A stretch of DNA of 64,000 nucleotides. Source: Candidatus Opimibacter iunctus (GTDB lineage: Bacteria; Bacteroidota; Bacteroidia; Chitinophagales; Saprospiraceae). The position numbers and the translations under genes were made by a program. The notes beneath the pieces were generated by a model. It searched no databases and was not told the DNA's origin. It saw only the letters and a program-made list of their open reading frames with translations. Positions 33,803 through 43,481 of the stretch are shown here, one piece after another (the stretch's first letter is position 1; each line of letters starts with the position of its first letter). The stretch spans positions 62,001 through 126,000 of the forward strand of contig JADJVH010000002.1 of assembly GCA_016716665.1 (NCBI GenBank), written 5' to 3'.

Positions 33803-36035
33803 CACAGGATCACCATTACATACTGCAAACCCCAAAGGCCAGAAACTGGCTTATGCCAAACTGCGGATGCTGGCGATCGAAACGATCCAGAACAGCAAGA
33901 GCCCATCCTGGACTCCCCGCCAACTCATCAAGAAAATGAAGATCGCAAACGGTAAGGCGGATATGGTCCGCGTACTCGATGCACTCGTCAAGCAAGGAAA
34001 ACTTGCTACAGCCGGAGAAGAAATCTATACCTCACTGATGCGGCCCAAAGTGCCCTCGGATACACCAAGACCTGCAAAGGTTGTTGCGGTGACAGGCAAG
34101 AATGTACATCAGGGCAGAGTCGATATGACCAGGTCAGGATCCGCCTATGTGATCATTGAAGATATGGAGGAAGATATCTATGTGCCAGCCAAGTATACCG
34201 GTGGCGCAATGCACAAGGACATCGTGCAAGTGGATATCATCCCCGGCCGTAGAGGCCGCAAGCCTGAAGGACGTGTTGTGTTGATTGTAAAGCGCGCGCT
34301 CGAGCAGGTCATGGGTACACTCAAGATGTACAAGAAGTTTGCAGTCCTCACGCCGGACCGATTAAATATCCAGTTTGATATCATTGTGCCAATGGACAAA
34401 TTGGCGGAGGCTGTAGACGGAGACAAAGTCGTAGTGAAAATTACAGACTGGAGCCAGTCATCCCCTTCGGGCGAAGTGGTCCATGTGCTGGGTGCGTCCG
34501 GTAGCCACGAACTGGAGATGCAATCCATCCTCATTCACAATGGCTTCAATCTGGCCTTTCCGGATGAAGTCCTTGAAGAATGCCTGAAGCTCCCTGATGA
34601 AATCAGTGAAGAAGAAATAGCTAAGCGAAGGGATTTCAGGGCCATTACTACGTTTACGATTGACCCTATCACGGCAAAGGATTTTGATGATGCACTTTCT
34701 ATCCGCACACTTGACAATGGCAACATTGAAGTGGGTGTGCATATCGCAGATGTATCACATTATGTCAAGCCCGGCACTGCGCTGGACAGAGAGGCATTCC
34801 TCCGCTCCACGTCTGTATATCTCGTGGACAGGGTATGCCCGATGCTGCCTGAAAAGTTATCCAACGAACTCTGTTCACTAAGGCCTCTGGAGGAAAGCTT
34901 GTGCTACTCATCTGTATTTGAGATTGACAAGGATCACAAGGTGGTGGATCGCTGGTTTGGCCGCACGGTCATCTATTCCGATCACCGGTTCTCTTACGAG
35001 GATGCGCAGGAAGTGATGGATACCGGTATTGGTCCTTTTGTCGAAGAGTTGAATACACTCAATAAGATTGCGAGGTCGCTGCGAAAGAAGAGATTTAAAG
35101 ATGGTGCCATCACCTTTGAGACCGATGAGCTTCAGTTTAAAGTGGATGAACTCGGACAGACCCTTGAGATCTTTGTCAAGGAGCGTAAAGAAGCCCACCT
35201 CCTCATTGAAGATTTTATGCTGCTTGCCAATCGCGAAGTAGCGACACTCATAGCCCAAAAGGGTAAGTCACAGGAAATTCCATTTCCTTACCGCGTGCAC
35301 GATGTGCCTGATCCTGATCGCCTGATAGATTTTCAGCGTTTCGCCAGGGAGCTTGGTTTCAATTTGCAGATCGATACACCAAAGCAGATCTCTCAATCCT
35401 TCAACAAGCTTGCTGCTGCAGCCAAGGATGATGAGAAGTTGCGATTGCTCGAACCCCTTGCGATCCGTACCATGGCCAAGGCGATCTATACGACCAATAA
35501 TATCGGGCACTATGGATTGGCCTTTGATTATTATACACACTTCACTTCACCTATCAGGCGATACTCCGATGTATTAGTACATCGCATCCTTGATGCCAAT
35601 CTCCACACCATCCATCGTGAAGACAAGGCCAATCTCGAAGCGAAATGCAAGCATATCTCAGATCGTGAGCGCGCTGCCATGACCGCCGAAAGGGAGTCCA
35701 TCAAGTACAAGCAGATGGAGTACCTCAAGGAAAGGGTAGGGGAGGAATTTTCAGGTGTGATATCGGGTGTGATCGAAAGTGGAATCTTTGTTGAACTGGA
35801 TGATTCACGTGCAGAAGGCATGATCTCTTTCCGCACGATGGGTGGCGGTTTCTATATGACTGCACCTTTCACAGCAGGTTCACGTACCGGTGATAAATAC
35901 ACCATCGGTCAACCGGTCAGGGTGCGTATCCGTAAGATTGATATGACTGCCCGCCAGATGGATCTCGAGCTCGTCGAAAATGATCCCGCAGTCACCTACG
36001 AAAAAAGAAAACCGAAGAGTAAGAAACCGGATTAA
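33780..36035 (+). CDS. rnr: Ribonuclease R
   Basis: The 751-residue product has the RNase R order. An N-terminal helix-turn-helix-like segment comes first, then two cold-shock domains. The RNB catalytic domain contains FTIDPITAKDFDDALSI, where the Asp cluster binds magnesium, and HIADVSHYV. A C-terminal S1 domain follows (EEFSGVISGVIESGIFVEL), with a short basic tail. It is a processive 3'-5' exonuclease that degrades structured RNA. The start at ATG 33780 lies inside the preceding gene (23-bp overlap). A near-perfect terminator follows the stop. Confidence 0.95.
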   Translation: MKKTKKSNTGSPLHTANPKGQKLAYAKLRMLAIETIQNSKSPSWTPRQLIKKMKIANGKADMVRVLDALVKQGKLATAGEEIYTSLMRPKVPSDTPRPAKVVAVTGKNVHQGRVDMTRSGSAYVIIEDMEEDIYVPAKYTGGAMHKDIVQVDIIPGRRGRKPEGRVVLIVKRALEQVMGTLKMYKKFAVLTPDRLNIQFDIIVPMDKLAEAVDGDKVVVKITDWSQSSPSGEVVHVLGASGSHELEMQSILIHNGFNLAFPDEVLEECLKLPDEISEEEIAKRRDFRAITTFTIDPITAKDFDDALSIRTLDNGNIEVGVHIADVSHYVKPGTALDREAFLRSTSVYLVDRVCPMLPEKLSNELCSLRPLEESLCYSSVFEIDKDHKVVDRWFGRTVIYSDHRFSYEDAQEVMDTGIGPFVEELNTLNKIARSLRKKRFKDGAITFETDELQFKVDELGQTLEIFVKERKEAHLLIEDFMLLANREVATLIAQKGKSQEIPFPYRVHDVPDPDRLIDFQRFARELGFNLQIDTPKQISQSFNKLAAAAKDDEKLRLLEPLAIRTMAKAIYTTNNIGHYGLAFDYYTHFTSPIRRYSDVLVHRILDANLHTIHREDKANLEAKCKHISDRERAAMTAERESIKYKQMEYLKERVGEEFSGVISGVIESGIFVELDDSRAEGMISFRTMGGGFYMTAPFTAGSRTGDKYTIGQPVRVRIRKIDMTARQMDLELVENDPAVTYEKRKPKSKKPD

Positions 36036-36083
36036 TAAAAAATAAGAAGGGGTTCAAGATATTGAACCCCTTCTTATTTTTTC
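36036..36083 (+). terminator. rnr terminator
   Basis: AATAAGAAGGGGTTCAA and its perfect complement TTGAACCCCTTCTTATT enclose a GATA loop, with A and T runs on the two sides. It is suitable for both directions; the FkbM gene converges from the right. Confidence 0.92.
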
Positions 36084-36141
36084 ACACCCACACTCATTCT
36101 CACACTTCTTACTGTCTTACTTTCTCACCGTCTTACTACTA

Positions 36142-36867
36142 TCAATTTCTGGCAACAGCCAGAAAATAGCAGTTGGTACTTTTCCAAAACTGCTCTTCAA
36201 AGGCAGTTCTCGAAAAGCCTGGTGTCTTTTCATCTTCCAGATAGTCACCCATGAGGCACACCTTGTAGCCAAGGCTGCCGGTAAGGAGGTCATATACATC
36301 TCCGGGGCGAATACCATATTTGTCAGCACCTCCGAGGCCATGCTCGAAGATGATATAAGGATGCCACTTCTTTAGCGTGGATGTAGCTCCCTGAAGCACA
36401 TCATGCTCTCCACCTTCTACATCTATTTTGATCAGCGTGATTGGCGTATCAGCATCAATGACATCATCCAGCTTCCTGACCTCAACCTCGATCTCACTGA
36501 TGGTTTCTTCGCCTTTGTATTGTCGCTGTTGCAGTCCGGAGTATGTCGGATTACTCACCACGTGATGAAAGGTGGTCTTCTTATTTTCATCACCTAACGC
36601 ATAAGGAAAGATATCTGCTTGCTTACTAAAGTGATCTTTCAGAAAAGCAAATTGCGTAGGTACGGGTTCAAATGCCTTGTGACGTGCAGAAGGGGCGGCT
36701 TCTATCATAGCAGAGAGGATATCTCCTTTGAAGCAACCTACATCAATGCATATGCTGTCGGGTTTGCACACCTTCCGGATCACCGCCCTCGTCTGGCGAT
36801 CATAGCGCTCATTGAGCGTGAGCGGCCAGGGCCAGACATGTACTATCTTCTTCAAAAACTCTCTCAT
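36142..36867 (-). CDS. FkbM family methyltransferase
   Basis: The 241-residue product has the FkbM SAM-binding pattern: SICIDVGCFKGDILSAMIEAAP (glycine-rich loop), AFEPVPTQFAFLKDHF, FPYALGD, and TLIKIDVEGGEHDVLQGA. These enzymes methylate small molecules or sugars with S-adenosylmethionine in the cytosol. Its ATG overlaps the stop of the upstream membrane protein by 4 bases (ATGA), so it belongs to the same operon. The partner looks like a polysaccharide-type membrane protein, which suggests sugar O-methylation. The substrate is not known. Confidence 0.9.
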   Translation of the reverse strand: MREFLKKIVHVWPWPLTLNERYDRQTRAVIRKVCKPDSICIDVGCFKGDILSAMIEAAPSARHKAFEPVPTQFAFLKDHFSKQADIFPYALGDENKKTTFHHVVSNPTYSGLQQRQYKGEETISEIEVEVRKLDDVIDADTPITLIKIDVEGGEHDVLQGATSTLKKWHPYIIFEHGLGGADKYGIRPGDVYDLLTGSLGYKVCLMGDYLEDEKTPGFSRTAFEEQFWKSTNCYFLAVARN

Positions 36868-38465
36868 TGTGCAGCAGGGATCGGCAGGTTATTGTAAAGG
36901 GTCATTTCGGGGAAGTGATATACACAGGTATCTGTTGCAGCCCGGATCAGCAGATTGTCAATGACCGGTCCTGTGTTGTCGATAAACAATTCATACTTGT
37001 AGCCTTTGCCCAGCGTGGTCCATGGGAAATTGACCTCGATCCATTCACCATAAGCTTCAGACCATAATATACCCTCTCTGCCCACACCAGCGTTTTGCGT
37101 GACAGTTCCGTTTGGATCTGTCTCCATCATCCTGTAGACTGGCACGGCGCCTTTGAAGTTATCGACACGCGACCAGAAACTAACAATCCATGACCGTTGC
37201 ACATTGGAGGTATCGGTATACGCCCAAATGGATTTGGGTTGTGTGGTTACAGGCAAAGCACCCTTGCCGGACATAGTAGTGTCACATCGACGTTCATCAA
37301 ATCCATCAAACCATCCAGTGCCTGGTATATCCTGCTGATCAGCAGGCAATGCCGGAAGGGTCACAGTCTTAAAGACAGATGATGGTAATGCATACAAGGT
37401 AATAGACAGGTAGGTTCCAATCTTCTTAGCCTGGTTGATCCATTTGCGCTCAGCGGGGATCACAAATTCTTCTTCACACAGGAGGAGGATAGGTTTGTCG
37501 TTGAGCAACGCACCTCTTCGTTTAGGGGCGTAAGGAGTGGATATCAGTTCGACGATATCAAGGCCTTGGGATACCGAAGTCCGGGACATCGCATAATCAA
37601 TCATAGGCAAGCCAGTCTCTGTGGAAGCATGTACCCCTTCGCGAAAAGTCCAGAACCCGCGGGCTACACCAACCGTTTCATTACCGATGGCTACGAGGGG
37701 CAATTGCAGGATGGCCTGGAAGGAGTCAGTGGTATATCCAGCTGCTGTCAGAAGGGGTACATAGTTGTCCTTGGCATTGGAAAGCCACACATTCTGACGA
37801 AACACCGGCGCACTGACCGCTTTGATATTGAGCGATGATTCAAATCCCCACACCAGGAAGACTGCGCCTAGCATATAGCCTCCGATATGCCCCAGATCTC
37901 TTTCTTTCAACCGCTGGTAAATCTCCCAGAGCAGGTAGCTGCAGACGAGGAGGTACAGGTAATAAAAGGGTATACCAAACCGACCGAGGCCACGGAATTG
38001 CTTGAGGAGAGGGATTGCTTCCCAGAAAAACTTAAATCCTTTCTCATAGAATATACCTGCGGCCATCAACCATGTGATGATCGCTGACCAGATCAGTATT
38101 TTGATATGCACGTTTACAACATCCTCATCACGTTTTCTGATAAGGAATAAGAAAAATGCAGGCAACATCATAAGACCGATCAGTCCTACATACGCCACCC
38201 GTTCATTGATCGGTTTATCCATTTCAAGGACTGACGTCCAGGTCTTGTCAAAGGGCGGGAAAAATGGAAAGAATGTGGTTTTAAAACTAATGGTATGCTC
38301 ATCAATACCCCATGGTTCGATGGGCCTGTCCCTGATAGGGTCAGTGTATTTTCTAAGGCCTACAAGAAATAGCCCGGGTAGGATGATGATCCCGAGCAAC
38401 ACAGGGACCATTCGCTTTACAGCCGCTTTGTCTTTTCTGTTATACCACCACCAGGCCATCATCAT
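36864..38465 (-). CDS. C-terminal part of frameshifted polytopic membrane protein
   Basis: This frame continues the protein begun at 39103. It holds four to five further membrane segments (VPVLLGIIILPGLFLVGL, VAYVGLIGLMMLPAFFLFL, YYLYLLVCSYLLWEIY). A soluble C-terminal region of about 300 residues follows, with a beta-sandwich-like end (WIEVNFPWTTLGKGYKYELFIDN). No natural start exists here; the first Met lies in an MMMAWWWYN stretch directly after the break. One extra G in the GGG at 38469-38471 (minus strand) would join both parts in one frame of about 746 residues. It is probably a GT-C-like membrane enzyme, but the family was not fixed. Confidence 0.72.
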   Translation of the reverse strand: MMMAWWWYNRKDKAAVKRMVPVLLGIIILPGLFLVGLRKYTDPIRDRPIEPWGIDEHTISFKTTFFPFFPPFDKTWTSVLEMDKPINERVAYVGLIGLMMLPAFFLFLIRKRDEDVVNVHIKILIWSAIITWLMAAGIFYEKGFKFFWEAIPLLKQFRGLGRFGIPFYYLYLLVCSYLLWEIYQRLKERDLGHIGGYMLGAVFLVWGFESSLNIKAVSAPVFRQNVWLSNAKDNYVPLLTAAGYTTDSFQAILQLPLVAIGNETVGVARGFWTFREGVHASTETGLPMIDYAMSRTSVSQGLDIVELISTPYAPKRRGALLNDKPILLLCEEEFVIPAERKWINQAKKIGTYLSITLYALPSSVFKTVTLPALPADQQDIPGTGWFDGFDERRCDTTMSGKGALPVTTQPKSIWAYTDTSNVQRSWIVSFWSRVDNFKGAVPVYRMMETDPNGTVTQNAGVGREGILWSEAYGEWIEVNFPWTTLGKGYKYELFIDNTGPVIDNLLIRAATDTCVYHFPEMTLYNNLPIPAAQ

Positions 38466-39103
38466 CGACCCACGACTACTGCACTCAGCAGGAGGAAGTA
38501 CATGTGCGTCAGGCTCATCACGACGATGAGCAGGCCCGCAGAGATGCCCCACAGCCATTTCCTGTGAACGCTCCTGAGGAGCAGATCAAGCAGCAGTAGA
38601 AGCAATGGAATAAAGCATATATAGGAAAGTCCATAGTGCCCTTGCAGTCGCCACAGTTGAGGGGACAGGAACGTGATGCCGATAGCCGATGCCAATGCCC
38701 ACCATTTGCCTACACTCCATCGCCTCAGCAGCTTGTAGAGGATGAGTACAGCGAAGTAGAGGGAGAGCAGCATCAGCATATTGAGTGTGCCGATGATGTG
38801 ACGATCCATATCGATGATATGTCGGTCTATCCATTGCAGTGTGAGCGCCAGTATGGGCTGGTTGTCTGTATAGATGATGTTCTCCCCGTAGGGATAGTTC
38901 ATCCCGGAAAAATGCCACCCGCTGTCATGTTTGACATAATAGTCGAGCGTGTAATAATTTTTCAGGCCATCGCCACCATCCTCAAAAAGATAGCATGCGG
39001 GACAGGCAAAGATTTTTGGAAAATAGGCATAGAGAATGATCCCCGGCAATGCGAGTACAAGAGTGATCCAAAGGATGCGCAGCCAAGGTAGAGTTGATTT
39101 CAT
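38462..39103 (-). CDS. N-terminal part of frameshifted polytopic membrane protein
   Basis: The 213-residue frame starts with a membrane segment (LRILWITLVLALPGIILYAYF). A periplasmic loop follows, with EDGGDGLKNYYTL and HFSGMNYPYGENIIYTDNQP, then four more segments, and it stops at SAVVVGR. The loop, with acidic residues and a YPYGE motif, is of the kind found in large Bacteroidota GT-C-like proteins. The stop results from the one-base shift near 38470, since the next frame continues the hydrophobic pattern at once. With its other part it would sit upstream of, and coupled to, the FkbM methyltransferase. Confidence 0.72.
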   Translation of the reverse strand: MKSTLPWLRILWITLVLALPGIILYAYFPKIFACPACYLFEDGGDGLKNYYTLDYYVKHDSGWHFSGMNYPYGENIIYTDNQPILALTLQWIDRHIIDMDRHIIGTLNMLMLLSLYFAVLILYKLLRRWSVGKWWALASAIGITFLSPQLWRLQGHYGLSYICFIPLLLLLLDLLLRSVHRKWLWGISAGLLIVVMSLTHMYFLLLSAVVVGR

Positions 39104-39185
39104 TTAGTAGGCAGTTTCCAATAGTCAATTGGCAGTGCGGGTATTGAAGAATTCATTTTTTTTCTCCAAACTCCTTGCCCCTTGC

Positions 39186-39923
39186 TTAGTATCTCTTCTT
39201 GTGCTTATTACTGCTGTTACTATTCGAGGGCCTGTTGGATTGAAAGCGTCTGCCATGTTGTTGCTGCCCACCTGAGCCGCCTTTATGTTGCTTGCGGCGC
39301 TGCTGGGTATTTTGAGCGCCGGGAGGATTGACATTCTTATAGCTGTCGATACTCGCATCGTCAGATACATCAATGAGGCCTCCTGACATCTTGCGCAGGT
39401 CGGTCTTGATGATCTCGTCATTGACAAATTGTTCTTTGCCCCAGGTACGATAAGCAAGCTTCATATACGAACCGATGATCTTGGCAAATTCATCCCGCTT
39501 GGTGCCGGGCTCCATCGCCAGGGCTTTCTGTACCATGGTATGCACATTCCAGCCGTAGTGACGATACGGGATCTTCTTTTGCGGATATTCCATATCCTCA
39601 GATGGGAGCATAAAGACATCTCCTTTCTTATGGATGATGACATTTTCCGGTACTTTCACATCGAGGTCATAGCCCGCGATATAGAAGAGGTGGTTCCAGA
39701 GTTTGTCAGCAATCTCTACAGAGGTCTTTGTGCCTGGGAGCATCTGGTTCATCAGTTCGATCAGGGTCTCTACATACCACTGGCGTTTTTCCGGATCCTC
39801 CAGTTGCTGTGCATGCTGCACCAGCTTTTGGATATTGCGGCCATATTCCGGCAGCAATAATTTTTCTCTCGCTGAATTATATTCAAGGATACCTTCTCCT
39901 ATTGTTTTATTTGGTTCTTCCAT
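39186..39923 (-). CDS. DUF4290 family protein
   Basis: The 245-residue product has the conserved family start (LEYNSAREKLLLPEYGRNIQ), then WNHLFYIAGYDLDVKVPENV and RHYGWNVHTMVQKAL. A long disordered basic tail rich in Gln, Gly, Asn and Ser follows (about residues 195-245). The family occurs mainly in Bacteroidota and has no known function; in several relatives it lies beside murA, but here it is about 29 kb away. There is no signal peptide. The downstream gap has no strong terminator. Confidence 0.88.
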   Translation of the reverse strand: MEEPNKTIGEGILEYNSAREKLLLPEYGRNIQKLVQHAQQLEDPEKRQWYVETLIELMNQMLPGTKTSVEIADKLWNHLFYIAGYDLDVKVPENVIIHKKGDVFMLPSEDMEYPQKKIPYRHYGWNVHTMVQKALAMEPGTKRDEFAKIIGSYMKLAYRTWGKEQFVNDEIIKTDLRKMSGGLIDVSDDASIDSYKNVNPPGAQNTQQRRKQHKGGSGGQQQHGRRFQSNRPSNSNSSNKHKKRY

Positions 39924-39927
39924 TGTG

Positions 39928-39985
39928 AATTGTCAGTTGTGAATTGTCAGTCGTGAGACGTCAGTCGTCAGTCGTGAGTTGTTAT
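39928..39985. repeat. GTGAATTGTCAGT / GTCAGTCGTGA word tract
   Basis: Imperfect tandem words TTGTGAATTGTCAG (twice) and GTCAGTCGTGAG (three times) lie just upstream of the DUF4290 gene. Confidence 0.75.
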
Positions 39986-40045
39986 TTTATTTAATGTCTA
40001 TAGTTATTCTGTGCTTACTTATTTATTTTCATTTCCATGTCTCAT

Positions 40046-40091
40046 GGTTCGACCTGCTTTCGCTCACCCTTGTGCTACAGCTCACCAACCG
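40046..40091 (+). repeat. 46-bp interspersed module, copy 2
   Basis: This aligns without gaps to 12546-12591 with 5 mismatches. It is followed by the tandem words TCTTTCGTCTCACG (40095-40125) and then the 3' end of glmS. Confidence 0.85.
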
Positions 40092-40126
40092 CGTCTTTCG
40101 TCTCACGTCTTTCGTCTCACGTCTTA

Positions 40127-41965
40127 TTATTCAACAGTCACTGATTTCGCCAGATTCCTTGGCTGATCCACATTGCATCCCCTCAGGCAGGCAATGTGAT
40201 AGGAAAGCAACTGCGTCGGAATCACAGAGAGCAGCGGTGAAAAGGGTTCTGCAGTCTCCGGGATCTCGATGACGTGATCAGCAAATTTTCTGATCTCCTT
40301 GGCACCATTCGATACGATAGCAATCACGGTTCCTTTGCGTGCCTTGACTTCCTGGATATTGCTCAGGATCTTATCATACGCGCTTTGGTTGGTGGCGACG
40401 ACCACGACCGGCATGTTCTCATCGATCAGGGCTATTGGTCCGTGCTTCATCTCTGCAGCCGGATAGCCTTCTGCATGGATGTAGGAGATCTCTTTCAGTT
40501 TGAGGGCTCCCTCGAGGGCTACAGGAAAATTATATCCTCTTCCAAGATACAATGAATTATTGTACTCGGTCATTTCCGAGGCGATGTACTTGATCTGTTC
40601 TTCTACCTTGAGGGTCTCCGCGATTTGTTCAGGGATCCTCGCCAGGGCAGAGATCAGTGTCCTGTATCGTGAGATCGGCAGTGTGCCGCGCCTGTGTCCA
40701 AGCCACAATGCCGCCATACTGAGCAAGGTGACCTGCCCTGTAAATGCTTTTGTAGAAGCCACGCCGATTTCTGGACCGGAGTGAATGTATGATCCTGCGT
40801 CAGTCAATCTCGCGATCGACGAACCAACCGCATTGACGACACCATAGATCATGGCCCCTTTGCTTTTGACATGCTCCAGGGCAGCCAGGGTATCTGCAGT
40901 CTCTCCGGATTGAGAGATCGCCATGACGATATCTCCTTCGCGGATGACCGGATTACGGTAGCGCAACTCCGAAGCATATTCCACTTCTACTGGTATGCGG
41001 GCCAGATCTTCAAAGAGATACTCACCGATCAAGCCTGCATGCCATGAAGTACCACATCCGGCGATGATGATCCGTTGTGCATTTTCAAATTGTCCGGCAT
41101 ATTCTTCCATGCCACCTACCCTCACGAGTCCTTCATGTTCCTTGAGACGTCCACGCATGCAATCAGAGACAGTCTGCGGCTGTTGGTGGATTTCCTTAAG
41201 CATGAAATGCTCATATCCGCCTTTTTCAAGCTCTTCTATACGGAGCGATATTTCTTCGATCCTTGGTTTTTGTACTACATTTTTACTGTCCTTGATCGTT
41301 ACCCCCGCATGCCTGTCGAGGATAGCGATTTCATTGTCCTTGAGATAGATGACTTTGTTGGTATACCTCACGATCGGAGTGGCGTCGGATCCGATAAAAT
41401 ATTCGCCCTCTCCCATGCCGACGACAAGCGGACTTTGTTTGCGGGCAGCGACCAGGACATCAGGATTGCGGTCATCAGCGACCACGATAGCATAGGCACC
41501 TACCACCTGGGACAGTGCCATGCTCAGCGCATCAGCCAGATCCAGTTGCTCCCTGTTCTGATAAGCTTCAATCAGGTTGAGGAATACCTCCGTATCCGTT
41601 TCACTGGTAAAGGTGTATCCGTTGCGTGTCAGTGCTTCTTTAAGGACAGAATAGTTTTCGATGATCCCATTGTGGATCAGGACCAGATGCCCGTTGTTTG
41701 ATACATGCGGATGTGCATTGATGTCATTTGGTTCACCATGAGTAGCCCAGCGTGTATGCCCCATTCCGGAGGTAGAGGCCAGCGCTTGAGAGCCGATGAA
41801 ATTTTCAAGTTCGGAGACCTTGCCTTTCTTCTTGAAGACCTGCATATGATCGTTGAGCAGGGCTACACCAGCACTGTCATAGCCTCTGTATTCCAGCTGC
41901 TTCAGGCCTTGTATCAGGATAGGATACGCAGGACGGGGACCAATATATCCGACTATTCCGCACAT
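40127..41965 (-). CDS. glmS: Glutamine-fructose-6-phosphate aminotransferase (isomerizing)
   Basis: The 612-residue product begins MCGIVGYIG, where Cys2 becomes the N-terminal nucleophile of the glutaminase domain (to about residue 240). Two SIS sugar-isomerase domains follow, with GCGTSWHAGLIGEYLFED, SQSGETADTLAAL and a C-terminal RGCNVDQPRNLAKSVTVE. The enzyme makes glucosamine-6-phosphate, the entry point to UDP-GlcNAc for peptidoglycan and lipopolysaccharide. It is the third gene behind a glycogen-synthase-like gene and a DUF4270 gene, a conserved Bacteroidota arrangement. No glmS ribozyme was seen in the 130-bp upstream gap. Confidence 0.97.
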   Translation of the reverse strand: MCGIVGYIGPRPAYPILIQGLKQLEYRGYDSAGVALLNDHMQVFKKKGKVSELENFIGSQALASTSGMGHTRWATHGEPNDINAHPHVSNNGHLVLIHNGIIENYSVLKEALTRNGYTFTSETDTEVFLNLIEAYQNREQLDLADALSMALSQVVGAYAIVVADDRNPDVLVAARKQSPLVVGMGEGEYFIGSDATPIVRYTNKVIYLKDNEIAILDRHAGVTIKDSKNVVQKPRIEEISLRIEELEKGGYEHFMLKEIHQQPQTVSDCMRGRLKEHEGLVRVGGMEEYAGQFENAQRIIIAGCGTSWHAGLIGEYLFEDLARIPVEVEYASELRYRNPVIREGDIVMAISQSGETADTLAALEHVKSKGAMIYGVVNAVGSSIARLTDAGSYIHSGPEIGVASTKAFTGQVTLLSMAALWLGHRRGTLPISRYRTLISALARIPEQIAETLKVEEQIKYIASEMTEYNNSLYLGRGYNFPVALEGALKLKEISYIHAEGYPAAEMKHGPIALIDENMPVVVVATNQSAYDKILSNIQEVKARKGTVIAIVSNGAKEIRKFADHVIEIPETAEPFSPLLSVIPTQLLSYHIACLRGCNVDQPRNLAKSVTVE

Positions 41966-42095
41966 AAAATCATTGAATTAAAACGCTTGAAATGCCGGGG
42001 ATGCAGGAAGTGCGAATCTGAATGTCTGTGTCGTTTCATCGGTCAGATGAGTTGACTGGAAACATTGCGCATCGGCATCTCCGGGCAGGTCACTT

Positions 42096-43451
42096 TTATA
42101 TTGCTGTATATGATATTCTCAACCTTGGCGCAAAGGTGGGATCGTTTGGCCCAAAGATGACGGCCCTGTTGGGAATATTTGCTTTACCAAATGGGTTGAA
42201 ATATATGATATTTTGTTGATTTCCGGCGATGATGTCCTTGATCTGGTTGGTCACATTCATGTTGTACCTGTAGACAACCGGTGGGCCGGGATCAGGTGTT
42301 CCACGCTTTCCGCCAAATATCGCATTAAATGATTCGGTAGTACTGCTGCTTCCGGTCAGGACAAGGGCGATGGCCACATCTTCTGAATTGATGAGGCTGG
42401 TATCAGTCTTTTCCTGCGTGATAATATATTGGCATGGAGGATACAGGGCGCCATTGTCTCCGTCAGGAAAAGTGACAAAGAGTTCGAGCTGGGCCTGGTT
42501 GACGATGGCACTGCCGAGTGCATCCAGACCTTCTACCCGCATATAGCTCGTTACACCCGACATCCCCTGGATATAGGCATATTCATCTTCGGATTCCGGG
42601 GTCAGGGCTGCTGCTACCGGAGAACCGGTATAATCATGCTCCATATGCACTGTCTTGACACTACCGGAGGTGATGACAAACTTAAATTCGAGGTCTGTGG
42701 ATGAGCCTTTGTCGTAATAGTATGAAAGTCCCGTCACAGAACTAAGCAGGTTGAAGCCCAGCATAGTATTGTTGGCGCCGGTCATCTTGATATACAACCC
42801 GTTGAAGTAATTGAGGAAACTATCCTGGTTTTCAAATACGGATGCATCCTGGCTCAGCAGGTCCCGCATTAACATGGTATCCAATGGGATCCTGATATGG
42901 GGAGCAAGCCTGAGGGTATCTGATGGCCGGTATACGGTTACACTGTCCTTTGGTTTTGGAATGAAAGTCAATGAACCCAGTAATTCCGGTTTGGTCATAA
43001 ACGTGTGATCGGAGTAGTACTCCTGGCTGAATGTTGGGTTTTCATCCATACGGTATACCTCGATGGTCACAGGGTCCTGTATAGTACCATATGTTCCCAG
43101 GGTATCATATCTAAGGGATAAAACCACAGAATCCAGGGTAGCATCTTTTAAGGCAGTAGCCACACCCGGCAGGAGAGGTTGAGCATAGATGTCAGCAGTA
43201 TATCTTCCAAATATGGGATCCTGGACACTTCCGCACAGGTAGGTGACCAGTTGCTTGCTCACGTTGTTACTATGCACGATGACACTATCTGTCTTTTCAG
43301 TGAAAAGGGTCAGTGCAAAATTGTCCTGGAACTGCAGTAGTGCCTTTTCATCTTCCAGAAAGTCCGAACCAATCAGTGCCGGCTTGGTGCAGGAAAAAGT
43401 ATAAAGGATGAAAACGGCAAGAAGTATAAAGAGTCTGCTGTGTATGGTCAT
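42096..43451 (-). CDS. DUF4270 family lipoprotein
   Basis: The 451-residue product has a lipobox-like YTFSCTKP near residue 21, so it is probably lipid-anchored. The first mature residues (PALIGSDFLEDEKALLQFQDNF) and the segment YLCGSVQDPIFGRYTADIYAQ match the DUF4270 pattern, as does the C-terminal QNIIYFNPFGKANIPNRAVIFGP. The function of the family is not known; its members are cell-envelope proteins of Bacteroidota. It lies 30 bp after the glycogen-synthase-like gene and 130 bp before glmS. Confidence 0.85.
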   Translation of the reverse strand: MTIHSRLFILLAVFILYTFSCTKPALIGSDFLEDEKALLQFQDNFALTLFTEKTDSVIVHSNNVSKQLVTYLCGSVQDPIFGRYTADIYAQPLLPGVATALKDATLDSVVLSLRYDTLGTYGTIQDPVTIEVYRMDENPTFSQEYYSDHTFMTKPELLGSLTFIPKPKDSVTVYRPSDTLRLAPHIRIPLDTMLMRDLLSQDASVFENQDSFLNYFNGLYIKMTGANNTMLGFNLLSSVTGLSYYYDKGSSTDLEFKFVITSGSVKTVHMEHDYTGSPVAAALTPESEDEYAYIQGMSGVTSYMRVEGLDALGSAIVNQAQLELFVTFPDGDNGALYPPCQYIITQEKTDTSLINSEDVAIALVLTGSSSTTESFNAIFGGKRGTPDPGPPVVYRYNMNVTNQIKDIIAGNQQNIIYFNPFGKANIPNRAVIFGPNDPTFAPRLRISYTAI

Positions 43452-43481
43452 AAAACTACCCGGGTTTCAGAAGGGCTGGTA

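Noticed and set aside
41966..42095. glmS ribozyme
   Set aside because: The 130-bp gap before glmS shows no ribozyme-like conserved core, and this ribozyme class is typical of Gram-positive bacteria.
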